A program made the position numbers and the translations under genes. A DNA stretch of 64,000 bases, from NCBI GenBank assembly GCA_022828595.1, contig JAKGHH010000001.1, positions 69,994,401-70,058,400 on the forward strand, in the 5' to 3' direction. The notes beneath the pieces were generated by a model. It was not told the DNA's origin, made no database searches, and saw only the letters and a program-made list of their open reading frames with translations. Source of the stretch: Nelumbo lutea (lineage: Eukaryota; Streptophyta; Magnoliopsida; Proteales; Nelumbonaceae). Below are positions 43,700 to 56,378 of the stretch, in pieces (positions within the stretch are counted from its first letter, which is position 1; each line of letters begins with the position of its first letter).

Positions 43700-45420
43700 T
43701 CTTACCTCTTTTGAATTTTTATTATTTAATTATGATGTCATAGGTTGAGGTAGATAATTGAATTGCTAGCCTACTAACCAAAAGGAAGAATATTTTTGTT
43801 CCATAGTCAATTTTAAAATTTGTATTCCATTTCCATTATCAGTAAAAATAATTCATTTTTATCACACTTATTTCGTCTAAGTATAACAACTATATAACAT
43901 TGGATATATGCCAAAATTTTCTACATTTTTTTTTACACTTTAAATTTTTTATTTTTTTTGACAACTAAACAAATAATTACCACCTAGATGGAATATTGGG
44001 TTCATTTTTTAGTCAATTTTAACTTTTGTGTTATATTTTTGTAATTAATAAACTAATCTTATTTATCACACTTGTTTTGTATAATATGATTTATATATAA
44101 TGTCAGAGATGTGCCAACTTTTTACAGATTTTTTATATTTTTTGTATTTCTATATATTTTAAAATTTTTATTATTTAATATGATATCATGGCTTAACTCA
44201 TTTAACTCGGGTTATTGAACCACTACCCTACCACCAAGGCAAACAAATTTTTATTTTCTGATTAGTTTAAATTTTATTCCATTTTCATTATTAATACAAA
44301 CTAATTATTGTTTATCACACCTATTATTGTTTAATATGATAAACATATGGCAATAAGATTGTGTTCACATTTTCTATAATTTTTTTTTGTATTTCTATCT
44401 ATTTTGAAAAAATATTTATTTAATTATGACATAATGGATTGACTAATTTAACTTAGACAATTGAACCACTGAATTACCACCCATTTTCATTATCAATAAA
44501 AAATAATTCTTTTTTTATATAATGTGATAAATGTATAATATCAGGATGTCTTATTTTTTTTATAAAATGTTTATGTTTTTATAGCTTTTAGTATTTATAT
44601 CTATTATTAGTGTTTTATTATTAATTATGACATCATGGGTTAATCTAGATTATTTAATTCATGGACCGCTCCTAGAATGAAAAAAAAAAATCCTTTAAAG
44701 ACAGTTTTACTTTTATTGTTATATTTTTGCCATCAATAAAAATAATTCTTATTTATTACACTTATTTTCTTTAATGTGATGGCTATATAATATTAGAGAT
44801 GTGCCAAGTTTTCTACTATTTTTTGTATTTCTATATTTTCTAAACTTTATTATTCAATTATAACATCATGGGTTGATCCATTTGACTTGGACAATTGACC
44901 CATTTGTTTTTAAATTTTGCATTTCATTACATCATTAATAAAATTAATTATTGTTTATCACACTTACCCCTTTTAATATGAATTAATATGAAATGTTAGA
45001 AATGTGTCTAATTTTTTCTATTTTATGTATTTTCTATATTTTTCCATATATTTTTTTATTTTTAGAAAACAATATTATTTTACTATGACATCATGGGTTG
45101 ATCCATTGATCTGAAAGGTTGAACCATTGACCCACCATTTAGGGAAAAAAATGGTATCATTTGTGGATCATCCTTAAACATTGCATTCCATTTCCATCAT
45201 TAATAAAAATGCTTATTATCATACATGCTTTGTTTAATATGACAAATATATAATATTAAATATGTGCCTAAAATTTTCTAATTTTTTTATTTATGTGTTC
45301 TTATCCATTTTTAAAATTTTAGTATTTAATTATGATATGGTTCACTTGTTTGACCCAAACAATATAGTTACTTACCTACCATCTAAAAAAACTAGTTTCA
45401 TTTTTAGTTGATTTTAAAAT
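43700..45420. repeat. degenerate tandem array with about 225-bp monomer
   Basis: The motif 'atgacatcatgggttgatcca' (with variation) recurs near 43733, 44179, 44424, 44626, 44859, 45084 and 45331, spaced about 200-250 bp (one gap is double). Each unit then carries 'attgaaccactgacccacc', 'ccatttccattattaataaaaata', 'ttatcacactt' and 'atgtgccaa..ttttct'. Seven or eight monomers; no coding content. It looks like an old satellite. Confidence 0.85.
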
Positions 45421-45699
45421 TATGGGTTTTGATTGGTCAAAACTCTTTCTATACCATATATTTTCTGCATCATAAATTTTCCCTATTATTAATATTAATG
45501 GTCATTGGTTTAATTAATGGAATTTAATGATGATAGACAAAAATGCCTTAAATATAGGATTTAATGAATGGGAGTTAATGTCCAAATTATGGGATTTAAA
45601 GAGGGAATGAAATGTACTAAAAAGTAATATTCAAATTACAAGGGACTAAATTCAAGAAGATGGGTATTTTAGTTAAAAAAATATCATAGGGGGCTATTC

Positions 45700-45960
45700 A
45701 CACTTTTTTATTGTAGTATGTGTGTGTAGTTGTTCAAATGGACTTCTGGCCAAACTCAAACTACCAAGGCCCCAACACAAACCCAATCCGAATTTAAATC
45801 AAGCCCAAGTGCTCTGGCCCGGTCCAATCCAAAACCCCAAAACTCAGGTCCAACCCATTCAAAAGCAGATATTGGGTTGGGTCGGGTCGAGTCGAGCTCA
45901 GGTTGGGCCCGCCAAAAGAAGCGGCCCTACCGTTGACAAGAGGACATAACAACCCTCTCC
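45700..45960. repeat. G/C-rich 'gggttgggtcgggtc' patch, possible MITE fragment
   Basis: Short stretch of 'cccaatcc', 'ggtccaaccc', 'gggttgggtcgggtcgagtc' like the interior of the hAT-like MITEs in this window. No paired ends are seen, so it is likely a fragment. Confidence 0.4.
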
Positions 45961-45999
45961 AGAGCCAGAGGGTTGCCCCTTCCTAGGGCATATTTTGGC

Positions 46000-46140
46000 C
46001 ACTGGCTCAGTTGGTAGGGTTAGAGACCTGGGAATCCCGCTGCCACCAGGGGTTGGGGGGCGGGGTAAGGGAAAGGGGATGGGCTACCCCCTGTTGTGTA
46101 GCCCCATGAAGCGAATAAAGAAAAAAGAAAATAACACGTT
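46000..46140 (+). mobile_element. tRNA-derived SINE-like element
   Basis: Contains 'tggctcagttggtaggg', a good pol III A-box, and a weaker B-box-like 'gggaatccc' 20 bp on. The body ends 'gtagccccatgaagcg' and an A-rich tail follows. Its 3' half is shared with the element at 8110-8225. Confidence 0.6.
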
Positions 46141-47136
46141 ATACAACTTTGTGATGAGAGACCCACTAGTTATTTGTCCGAAACCAAAAAAGTGTAAACA
46201 TCTTTTGCCATTTCAAATCCAATAATGCCTTAGATTTCTATTTCAAAACCCGTCCATTACTTGGGTGGGTCCAATGTAACCCACTTATGGGGGAGCGTCT
46301 GCATCCTCATTCTGGTCCAACTTCATATCCTACAAAAGATGGTCAGCCTTCAAACCAGTTGACTGCTGACACTTTGACCGGAAAAGGACAGCATAAATGG
46401 AGAAATTACAAACTGGAAAAGTTTGGTAGTTTACAGCTTTCAGGTTCAGAGAATGCCAAAAAGGAATAAGTGGGGTTCCAATTGAATGCCCAGCAACACA
46501 AACTCTCTAACCCTCCTTGAACCCAGCAACAACTTTGAGAACATCTCTATTAGGGAAATATTTAATACCAATTCTATCATCATCTGTTTGTTTTGCATGG
46601 TGCCCAGCCATGTGATCTCAAGTGAAAGAACCTGCCGACACAACAAACTTGATGTTCCACAAGTACAGGGACAAAAGAATAGAGAAAAACCAAGACAAAG
46701 GTTGATCCCATTCCATCATTAACACAGTCCAGACAGAGAATGGAAGCTTGTGATTGAAAAATGGCTTACTGAATAATTTGATAGTAAATAAAACCCAGCC
46801 CGCCATGCATTGCTAATAATAATTAAACCCACTTCAAACAGGAGGCCGTGACAAATATTGAACTGATACAATTGGTGTACACAACTACTAGAAGAATGCA
46901 TTTAAAGAGCCAAACAAATGTTTTGTGTTGATTACAAGCACTTCGGAAAGATGAATTATGATTCCCCAAGACTTTTTCCCAAGTCACCAGTCGGAAAGAC
47001 CATTCCCTTCAATCCCGAGCTAGGTCCCATTTGTATTTCCATGCAGTATGATGGGTTCATCAGTTAATGGAACAATGTTTTCCTTTTACTTGGTGTCTCC
47101 CTCTGGGTAGCCCCCTCCCCCTGCTGAAAGCAAACT
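46141..47136. other. downstream region of the ANKRD13-like gene
   Basis: No independent gene is supported. The part next to 47136 should hold the gene's 3'UTR (minus strand); I cannot fix a polyadenylation site. Confidence 0.5.
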
Positions 47137-47484
47137 TCACTGCTTTTGACTTCTTCCCTTCTTCGATTTGCTCTTCTTTTCCTGCATCTTCTTCTTCTTT
47201 GCTTCAACTGTTGTCCAAGTATAATCCGCAGGTAAGACAAATGGGTCTTGAATATCTTCTACCCGACTGCTGGGGCCAGAACTCATAGAAGAGTTTTGAC
47301 GATGGTATGGTGCTTTTATCCATTGAAGCCATGATGAACTTGAGGACTGCATCATTGCAGGGCTTTCTCGGCCTGCAGTATGAGGGCTCGAAGGAGGTGT
47401 GGAGAACTCATCCAAGGGTTGTAACTCTTCAAATTTTGTAAAAGTGACCAAAACTCTGATAGTTGGAATCACCGGAATAGAAAC
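47137..47484 (-). CDS. ANKRD13-like exon 2
   Basis: Begins VSIPVIPTIRVLVTFTKF, the end of the GPCR-chaperone domain. A Ser/Pro-rich linker and a DPFVLPADYTW motif follow, and it closes with a Lys-rich tail and TGA at 47137-47139. Confidence 0.9.
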   Translation of the reverse strand, partial: VSIPVIPTIRVLVTFTKFEELQPLDEFSTPPSSPHTAGRESPAMMQSSSSSWLQWIKAPYHRQNSSMSSGPSSRVEDIQDPFVLPADYTWTTVEAKKKKMQEKKSKSKKGRSQKQ

Positions 47485-50266
47485 CTAGATATAATCAAAG
47501 ATGATTTTCTCAGCAAATATATCTTGAAAGATTGAAACAAAAAATTATGAATGTATATATTATGGTGACATTTAGAATAAATTAAAGAAAGCCCATCTTG
47601 ACAAGGTGGAGAATTCACATAATATAGGAATCAGTTAGGTTGGACGGATCTAAAAGGCATTTCGACCCAGTATAGAAAGCTGTATAAGAACTCTTTTTTT
47701 GGAAGATAACAAAAAAGAAAGAGCATACAAGAAATAGAGAGGACATCATCTTAACAAAAAAAGAAGCATAGAAAGGATAAAGCACTCTTGACATTAAAGT
47801 TTTATGCCCCTAAATATAGAATTAGATGTGAAATTTTTGCAATCTTGCCACCATGAAAAGAAAGATGACCACCAGCAGACCTTTATAAAACTTACCATTT
47901 TTCTTTCTATTCCAGGTTATGATGGATTGAGCATGCAAAGGATGCATTGTAAACAATATGAATTTTTAGTACTTGCATATGGACAAATTCAAAGTTTTAA
48001 GTTTCTAAGAGTAAGGACAAATAAAAAAAAAAAAAAAAAACATTTCTTAGAGCAAGTTCAGCTGTTCAGGTAAGGTATTATGTACAGAGTTTTCTTATCG
48101 CTGCTTAAGGGATATGATTTACATACTTTTCTTGACAACATTATCTATGCAATTTTGGACAATTATATATAGTATGGCCAAGAGTTTGAAAACTTTATTG
48201 CAATAAGTTGTGTAGAATGCCTGTACCAGTATCACATCATGTTGACAAGTGTTAGATCCTGTTAAATTACTGAGGTATAAATACAAGAGGTGCATCCAAG
48301 GGCATATCTGGAGCAATTGCCTTTGCATATTCTGGTCTGGAAGTTAAAGATCAAAGGAGATTCCAACAGAATTGAGGCTCTTCTGAATATCACATCATGT
48401 TGACAAGTGTTAGATCATGTTCGAATTACTGAGGTACATATACAAGAGGTGCATCCAAGGACACATATCTGGTACAATTGCCTTTGCATGTTTCTGCTCT
48501 GCAAGTTAAAGTTCAAAGGATATTCCAACAGAATTGAGGCTCTTCCACTGCTCTTAGGTCTTAGAATTCCTTTTACCCTTGGATCAAGGAAATTTCATAT
48601 TTTTCATAAAGTTACACTTCTTCTTGGCCTCTGGCTAGAACTAGCATCAAGAAGTAATCCTTGGAGAATTTCTCACTTGTTGAAGCTTTGGCATCCTAGA
48701 TAAATTTTTTTTCACCCAACAGTGGCTGACATATTGACAAACATGTTTGCAGAAAGAAAGTTGCATTATGATGATGATGACGACTAACCATGTCCTGTGC
48801 TTTAGGTCTCAAAAACTAACCACAGCACGGTTGTTGTAGTTTGCATGTTAAGGTTTTTCCCTAATTTTTTGGATTGATATTTTGGGTTTAGGTTCACAAT
48901 GTTTTGATTAGACAGTTTGTAGAAAAGCTAAGAATAAAGGACGAGGGTTTAATCCGAGAAAATATCAGTCATATGGAAAAAAAGTAATCAATGCCCCTAA
49001 CTCCACACTAGATTCTCATGTCTCATAAAAACTTGAGTATAAGTAATTTTAAATGTTTGGTTTTTCATCGAGTAGGATATCTCTGAGGGTTTTACTTCAT
49101 CTCTAGTGATCTAAGATAGTGTCAAATATCACTAGAGTCTCCACATTTATTTGGTCCGAGGATTAGTTTCTTAATTGCTCTTTGCTCTCTCAAATCATAC
49201 TATTGTATTTAGACCAGTCCATATTAATTAGTATGCTAGCAGCTAGCATGAACACCTACCATCATTCTTATTATGAATCTACATTACACATATAATGTAA
49301 CCACAACCCAGCTTTTCATTTTAAATTTCACAACCAAGAAAGTAATTTAATTCCCTAATTTCGAAAGTTTTGATCTTGTAACTATATTCCATAACTAAGA
49401 GTCTTGATTTCTCCTATTGATGTGAACGACATGAATTTCTAGCAATCCTAAATAAAGGGACTTAAAGAATATCATGACCTCACCTAAGAAAAGCTTCACC
49501 TAACACATCCACAGATAATAGGACAGAGTTCACAGAATGCTTAAAAAAGAAAAGAAAATGAAGATTGTGTATAATGTTTAAGGGGTAAATAGCTGAAGAA
49601 GAAGAGCACATTGTGGATGCCACAGCCCTCTTTGCCATATAAAGTGAAGAAATGTTGTCAGATCTTTGCTCTTCTTTGACATGTAAACCAAGGAAACCTC
49701 AAAAGTATTTCAGAATTAAAAATTTCAATCCCAATTCTAACAGGGCTTCTGTGCTTTTATGGTGAACAACCTCTTAGTTTAGGTATAACTTAATAAATTA
49801 AAGGAAGAACAACCCAAACATCACATCAACCTAAGGAGGGAATCGGTAATCGTGCATACATAAACCATGTAATCCTCCTCCAAATTCACAAACATAGCCA
49901 CAACAAGTTTATCTGAACAAGATAATTCCATCATAGATAAACTGCAAAATTACATGAACAATATTTGCAATCTGGTACTACACTCTACTATGGTTCAGTT
50001 TCCTCAATGTTCACAATTCACAAAAGTTCTAACATGAACAAAATTTGGCAGCTAGAGAAAGGAATGTCCAAATAATGTTAACGGAGAATATTTTAGTCCT
50101 AAGACATTGCATAAAAGCAGTAAAGCTTATAAGCTTCATGCAGGTTAAAGCTCTGCAACAAAAAACAATTGAACATACAATCTACTGTAAATCAATAGTG
50201 TTCTTTACCTTAGACTGAACCATTTGAAGCAAAAGAACAACAAGCAACAAGAAACAATGACAAAGT

Positions 50267-50325
<59 letters not shown>

Positions 50326-52030
50326 TAAGCAACCAAGGAAAAATAGAACAGTCAAAGCATAAGGGTTCTAAGATATCATGCGATGCAGAACAGTTAAGGA
50401 TGTCACCAACCTTCACTGGAAAAGTTCCTGGAGGAAGCTTTGTTGTAAGTAATTCTCTTAAACGACGGATTGCCTTGACCTTGTTAGCAAGAATATCAAG
50501 CAAGGGCAGCAATTCTTCAGTTTGGAGTGGAAAGTTGGGAGAAAGCCACAGAGTAGGTCTCAATCCTTTCTTGTACTCACTCTCACGGCTTACATCCCTG
50601 CATCGATGACCACTATCAGAACTCAGAGAAGACTTTTTTGTATCTCGCCCTTTCTGGAGTTCATCCCCCCTTGCACCAACCTCTGCAGAGTGTCTTCCCT
50701 GCTTGCTCTGATGCCTAGGTGGAGAATCCCCAAGGAGATCACTTACCTTGTCATCCATACAGACAGAACTTCTTGGTGGAGCTATCTTCTTTTGACCTTC
50801 ATGTTTCGTGTCCTGCTTTCTCCAGCCACCAAACCACCCTTTCTTCTCCTGTTTTACTTCAGCATTGCCACAACTATGCACACCTTCAATAGGGATCTCC
50901 CGTTGCTCGTAGCAACTATGTCGATGGGCAATAATGCCATCAGGAAGACTATCTTCAGTTGTCAACTCTGAAGAGTCCATCTTAAGTGCAACTTCTAATT
51001 GCCTCCTCTCTTCCTCTGTCAAGATGTCATCATACCCTTCACTCTCCGTGTCATTTTCATTGGAAGAATTGAAAAACTCATCATCCGTCATAGCCCCAGG
51101 AACTCGCCTGGACTTGACACTTACCACCACATTGTGCATATCATACACCTTACACCTCCATGGACCAACCATATCTGCCTTCTCTTGCCTTCTCCATGTC
51201 AACTGTGGCAATAGTATTGCCTGAGTCACATCAATTCCAGGCCTGAAGATATTAGTCTGAGACATTGCAGCCACTTCCTGTTGAACCTCTGCTTCACTTG
51301 CCTGAGAACCGGCTCCATCAAGAGCATTCATCACTTCCTTATCCTTGTGTGAGATCATGCAGAGAGTCCCGGGGGGGACCTTCCCATCCTCAGAGCCATC
51401 TCCAAGGAACAGAATACTCTGATCTGAACGCTGAATCTTGAATCCATCAAAACCAGCCAAAGTCATATCTGCCCTCAAACTTGCTCCCCTCTTCCATATC
51501 TTGTAGGTGTCTGAAGGCGCAATCCTTGCTATGAAAGGGATTAAAGAGCTCTCAAAGTTAAACGTGATCTCCATGTAGAAATCCCTCATCCTCCTCATAG
51601 TCCCTATTAAACGAGGAAGCCTACGACACCATTTTGCCCATGCTAACGGCTGGTAGTGCCTGACAATAGTCATGGCAATGCCTTCTTCTCTGTTGCAAAT
51701 GGCTTCCTGCAGGGCACTCCATCCCTGTTCGTTCTGCAAGCTCCAGTCTGCTCCAGCAACCATAAGCATCTCAGTTGCAGTCTCATCACCGAGTTTAACA
51801 GCAAGGTGGAGTGGGGTCTCTCGGTTATGCACATCCCTGCGGTCAATCACAGCAGAGATAGCATCCGCTTTCTCTTCCTCCGCAAATGAAGCCGCCTCAG
51901 TCCGAATCTCAGCTGGATTGCAGAGGCGCGGGAGACTTGCAAGTATCCGCTTGAGAGCAGCGTAATCCCTCGTAGCTACAGCCTTATGCACAGGACTATG
52001 ATCATATTTAGAAACATCTATTCCCGCCAT
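47137..52030 (-). CDS. ankyrin-repeat protein with GPCR-chaperone domain (ANKRD13-like), two coding exons
   Basis: Exon 1 is 50411-52030 (540 codons); exon 2 is 47137-47484 (115 codons plus TGA). They join at VK|gttggt...atctag|VSIPVIP in phase 0, giving 655 residues. Residues about 10-125 are ankyrin repeats (SPVHKAVATRDYAALKRIL; ETPLHLAVKLGDETATEMLM; GWSALQEAICNREEGIAMTI). Residues about 155 on match the GPCR-chaperone domain (PF11904): RRMRDFYMEI, YKIWKRGASLRAD, SILFLGDG, KGWFGGWRKQD. It ends in exon 2 with IPTIRVLVTFTKFEEL. An acidic TDDEFFNSSNENDTESEGYDD segment and a Lys-rich C-terminus (KKKKMQEKK) follow the family. In animals such proteins chaperone receptors at the ER or bind ubiquitinated cargo; the plant role is unknown to me. 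The frame is fully open. Confidence 0.92.
48230..48547. repeat. two-copy 158-bp tandem repeat in the intron
   Basis: 'tatcacatcatgttgacaag' starts at 48230 and again at 48388; both copies run through 'gaggtgcatccaagg' to 'cagaattgaggctcttc', with scattered differences. Confidence 0.88.
50270..50321. repeat. (GA)n microsatellite
   Basis: About 25 GA units in the intron of the ANKRD13-like gene, 90-140 bp inside the donor. Confidence 0.96.
50411..52030 (-). CDS. ANKRD13-like exon 1
   Basis: Starts MAGIDVSKYDH and ends GTFPVK. If the intron were retained the frame would run on 67 codons into a (GA)n repeat, read as Leu-Ser repeats, and stop at 50210. Confidence 0.92.
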
Positions 52031-52920
52031 GACTCAGGAGATTAAGATCGATACAGAATTTCGATACAATCAAGCCCAATTCAGTAACATCCAAATTCAC
52101 CCGAAGGATAGACAACAAGAAAATCCCTCCTTCCAAATGAATTGAATATGATGAACAAAGTCAGAGATCATAGAAAATCATCTCCAAAGACAAGCGAACA
52201 ACCAGAAATGCCGAACAGGATCAAACAGAGCACCCAATTATCACATAAACCCCCAAATTCAGCAGAAACAAACAACATATAAAGCAAATATACAACACTC
52301 AACAGAAATGAAAAATCTCTCGCATGTCACAACCTTTCACCGAAACGAATCGAACCCACTTCAATAAAACCATAAGAAACCCTGAAAGAAGCCCTGAAAG
52401 AAACAAGAATCCCACTACAGCAGGCACCCGAGCCGATCCGAACCAACGGAAACGAATCCGGCCGGGTCCCAGAACAAAAAACCCAGTTTCAGAAAATCTC
52501 ACCTTCTTCCTGTGTCCTTAGAACCAAGCCTCCGACAAAAAAAAGGTTCAGAAACTAAACCCCACCTCCCTCCCTCTCTCTCCTTTGATAACAGAAAGAG
52601 AACAAGAGATCCCTGTGATCCAATACAGACCAGACAAACGCAATGACACGCATGTGGGTTGAGAAATGAAATAAGAAATGACGAGGGGAATCTGCTAATC
52701 CGATAAAGAAATGAAAAGATGTAGACTCAAACAAAACCCCACAACCCAAGGCGAAAAAATAAAAACCGTGTGTAACAAATTCTGAATAAAAGGGTAACAA
52801 ATAAAAGAAGGAATAAAGTTTCTACGAAAAAAAAAAAGAAGAAGAAAGTAATATAAATTTCTACTTTCGAGAGAGAGAGAGAGAGAAAGCGCTATCTCTC
52901 CTAATCCTCTACTTCAAAAG
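52031..52920 (-). promoter_or_regulatory. 5' leader of the ANKRD13-like gene with a probable 5'UTR intron
   Basis: On the minus strand, ggaagaag|gtgagatttt (about 52504) is a strong donor, and cctgag|tcATG at the start codon can serve as acceptor. That would make a 5'UTR exon of some 300-400 bp upstream of 52505 and an intron of about 470 bp. A (GA)n run at 52868-52886 lies near the presumed transcription start. This is inference; I see no clear TATA box. Confidence 0.5.
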
Positions 52921-53922
52921 ATATTAAAAAATTCAGATGGGTCGTTTTGGTGTTTGCTTCAAGTTGAATATGGAAGAGCATATGTTCCATTTTACCTTTT
53001 TTACAGATTAAAGCAACCAGAGAGCAGGATGGGTTTGAGAGAAAGAGAGAGCCTGCGTGTGGCTGTGTCCAAAAAAGGAAGGGAGAGGAAAGGGAAAGCT
53101 TTCCCATTTCTCGTCTGGTCCTATTACGTCTACATTACGTTATGCGCCTTCTACCTTCTCCATAATAATTTGAACCGGTCCAACTGACCCACCGGCTAAA
53201 TGGTCCATCTGGTGCGTCCAATTCACAAAAGAATCAAAACTCGAGATGGTTGAGCCGCGTGGTCTGTGAGGATCGGATAAATAATTGGCTCACTGTTTAA
53301 CCCACTTCGACCCATTGATGGTCAATCAAATCGACCCATCTATGCGGGAACGTGATCTGCACACTGCTCCCGGGCCCCGCACAGAGTAATTATTGTAGAG
53401 CGTAGTTACCATATATAATCACTGTCAGACCAGGCGGGACACGGAAAATTAAGGTGTTCAACCTCAGCCAACTATGACCATCCAATTTATTGGAAACGGG
53501 TCCAGTGGGGTCCGGCCCTAACCCGGGTCAGGATACAAGATGTTCAGGCTAAGGCCTAAGGACGTCTCCTTGTCCTTTACAAAAACGGTCCAGCAGGGCC
53601 TTCTGGTTTGTCAAAACCGGTTCACATAAAGCCACCGGGTTCAGTTCAGAATTCAGATGCGATGGCACAAGTGTCAACATCTGCCCACCCATCCAATTGG
53701 AAACTTGTGACCATTGGGTCTATTCGACTCCGTGTGGGGACTGGGGACAGCTGAAGACCAGTCATGCCCTCTGGAACCCTCCAAAGGTCAAAGTTCACCA
53801 TGGTCAAGATTGTAAAGACTGATTCTATCTGGATGGTAGAAAAAACTTGGTCAAACGATCTAAGAGATTGATCTTAGGATTGAAATTGCCACGTGCTGCC
53901 ACTGTATTTTACATTCTAAGGC

Positions 53923-54147
53923 GATTTACATAAACACCCCTATAGTTTTTCATGTATTTATTAAAACCTACTCAACATTACATTTTGTGTATTAATAACA
54001 CACCCTAATTCTGATGAAAGTTCAAGACAATAGGATAGGGGTGTATACGTAAATAAGCTGTTCTATAAGGGGCATTTTAATAATAAAACAAATAATAGGA
54101 TAGTTTTAGTAACTACATCAACCTATAGGGGTGTATACATAAATAAC
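53923..54147. mobile_element. MITE with about 25-bp inverted ends
   Basis: Left end gatttacataaacaccccta and right end taggggtgtatacataaat are inverted matches. A third copy of the end motif ('ataggggtgtatacgtaaat') lies inside, near 54034. No coding content; target duplication not resolved. Confidence 0.7.
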
Positions 54148-54707
54148 ATAACATTTCATTTTTCAAATAGCAGTGATAGTGATGGGGTGAGATGAGGGTG
54201 TATTATAATACAATATGTTTCACTTTTTTTTTTCCTACTCACGATAGACCCGAATATTGTCATCGAAAACCGGATCCTGGGCCGTGGACTGGTCAACCCA
54301 CTCAGCTCTTTTGGATGGTTATATATATAGAGCCTAGAGGGACCTAGGAATAAATTAGATCAAGTAACCAATATGGGCCGAGCAGCTTCATCTAATTAAA
54401 ATTTAGAGTTTTAAAATATTGTTGCATGGTTTGGATTCCCCATGTTTATGTAGAGATTGTCTGCATGAAGGTGCCAATTCTTGAGCCGCCCGCCAACCCA
54501 GGCCGGCACTGTTTTCTTCCAAGGCTGAGGTTGGCTAATCCCTGTCTGGTTCAACTTTGGGCTTGACCCCTTGTCTAGGCATTCCCCAACCAAAACCACC
54601 TATTAGATTGTTCTTTCTTTTTTTTTTTTTTTTGTTTTTTTTTTGTGACTGAGAGTGTTTGGGATTGTAGTTTGAAATTTCAACCCGCCTAGAATAGTGT
54701 AGATTTA

Positions 54708-55532
54708 AGGGTCTATTTGGTTTATAAGAATAGGGGTTTAGAATCAGAATCGGTCATTTCAATTCTGACTGTTTGATTGACAGAATCAGAATCCCATTCC
54801 CTATCACCTTCCTTGAGAATGAAATCCTATTCTAATTTATTCTAATTTTAATTATTATTTAAATTAATTAAACTTATAAATAATATTCAAAAACCGGTCA
54901 AGTGACCGGTTTCTGGTTTTTCTGGTCCAACTATCCAGTCCGATTCCCGGTTTTTCCAGTCCGGTCCAATTTTGAAAACCATGGCTGCCACCCAACCCAA
55001 GAAACACAACCACCACTCCAGCATTGGTGCACCTATTCCGGCATCAAGACGTTTTTCAGACTATAGGCCTAGGTTTTTAATCTGAGACTCTGGTGCAAAG
55101 AGGGGATTCTTTCCCCTTCCCCTTTTCTCAGGTAATCCGAAACCCAAAAACTAAATTCAACAGTCATATGTCTCTCTTCTTTTATTCTGACTTCTGAGTA
55201 AGAAACTCAAAAATCTAATTTCAACGATCTGTTTTGGGGTTTTGTTTCATAAGAAGCTTGAAAATGCTTCCATCCTCAATAATCAATCAAATTCGAATCA
55301 AATTGAATATTCGACTTGATAATTGAAATTGAATTCGAACATGAATTTTAGATATCTGTTAAATATTGAATCCGAATATCATGAATCATAATTGATTTTG
55401 AATTTGAATTTAGCTTGATTCAATTCAAATTCGATTCATTTGCAGGTCTATTCTAAATCAAATAAACCATGGGAATAGACCATTTCAATTTTGATTCCGA
55501 TTTTGATTCTAGTTGTGAACCAAATGGACCCT
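54708..55532. mobile_element. MITE-like element with agggtc.atttggtt inverted ends
   Basis: Left agggtctatttggtttata, right gtgaaccaaatggaccct. Both ends are followed inward by 'agaatcagaatc' and its inverted form 'gattccgattttgattct'. About 825 bp; the interior has 'accggt'-rich and 'gaattcgaa'-rich blocks that may be nested insertions. Target duplication not resolved. Confidence 0.65.
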
Positions 55533-56342
55533 ATGTTTATTAATGTGGTGTTAGGTGTTTTTTTTTTCTATTTTTGTGAAAATGGTACTATATTGACATG
55601 TTATTTTCTAAAAGACTTTTTTTTCCTTTTTCTTTTCTATTTTGTATCATTGATATTGCTATGACATATGTATTTTACAATACCATGTCAGTATACTGTT
55701 ACTAACGATAGCAACAAAACGAGAAATCACCAAAAGGGCCGTTTTCTCATACCACACTTTTACCAAATTCCAAGGTGTAGTCTGAAAAAAAAACTTTTTT
55801 TTTTTGATAAACATGGCGCCACATTTCAAGAAACGACATTGGTTTCAAACACTAGGTAAGTAAATAACAATAATTAGATGCAAGAGGTTGGAGATGGGAG
55901 GTAAAAATCTTTAGGTTGAACTCAGGAGACAACTATTTTGAGAGGGTGGGAACCAGGCAAGGTGCACCGTGCACGTGAGCTCCATTGACCTTACCATGAA
56001 GAGACTACAATTATGTGGGTTTAAACTCATACCACCATGTTTGGAAGGACACACCAAATGACCATCTCAACTACAGAATTGTCGGTAGGAGTCAAGGTTC
56101 AAAACAAGCCTATTCGCATGTAACAGTTTGAAAAAAGAAAAGGAAACTTATTTTTTAGTAAGAAATGGCAAGTTGGAAAATGAATACACTAGACGAGTAT
56201 AATTCATGGTGTGCAAAGGACAAACAAAATTGTCATTTTCCACAGAAATCCTGTTTATTAAAATTGGCTTTCTGTCTAATCAAACAAAGCATTGCAACTA
56301 TTTTCTTCAAGTTAGGTTAGGACTATGTTCATTATTTCCCTT

Positions 56343-56376
<34 letters not shown>
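56343..56376. repeat. (TA)n microsatellite
   Basis: About 16 TA units. Confidence 0.95.

Positions 56377-56378
<2 letters not shown>

Larger units (their letters stand above)
47485..50410 (-). other. intron of the ANKRD13-like gene
   Basis: 2926 bp with GT/AG borders. It contains a (GA)n microsatellite near the donor and a 158-bp tandem duplication near 48230-48547. No other gene is seen. Confidence 0.8.

Noticed and set aside
46011..46051. A functional tRNA gene at the 'tggctcagttgg' motif
   Set aside because: The B-box is poor and no cloverleaf or acceptor stem can be drawn; an A-rich tail follows, so a SINE fits better.
46446..46901. Minus-strand frames downstream of the ANKRD13-like gene
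   Set aside because: Short, overlapping and without motifs; more likely 3'UTR or spacer.
50400..51965. Several plus-strand open frames of 70-150 codons
   Set aside because: They lie opposite exon 1 of the ANKRD13-like gene, whose minus-strand protein has clear domains; the plus frames have none.
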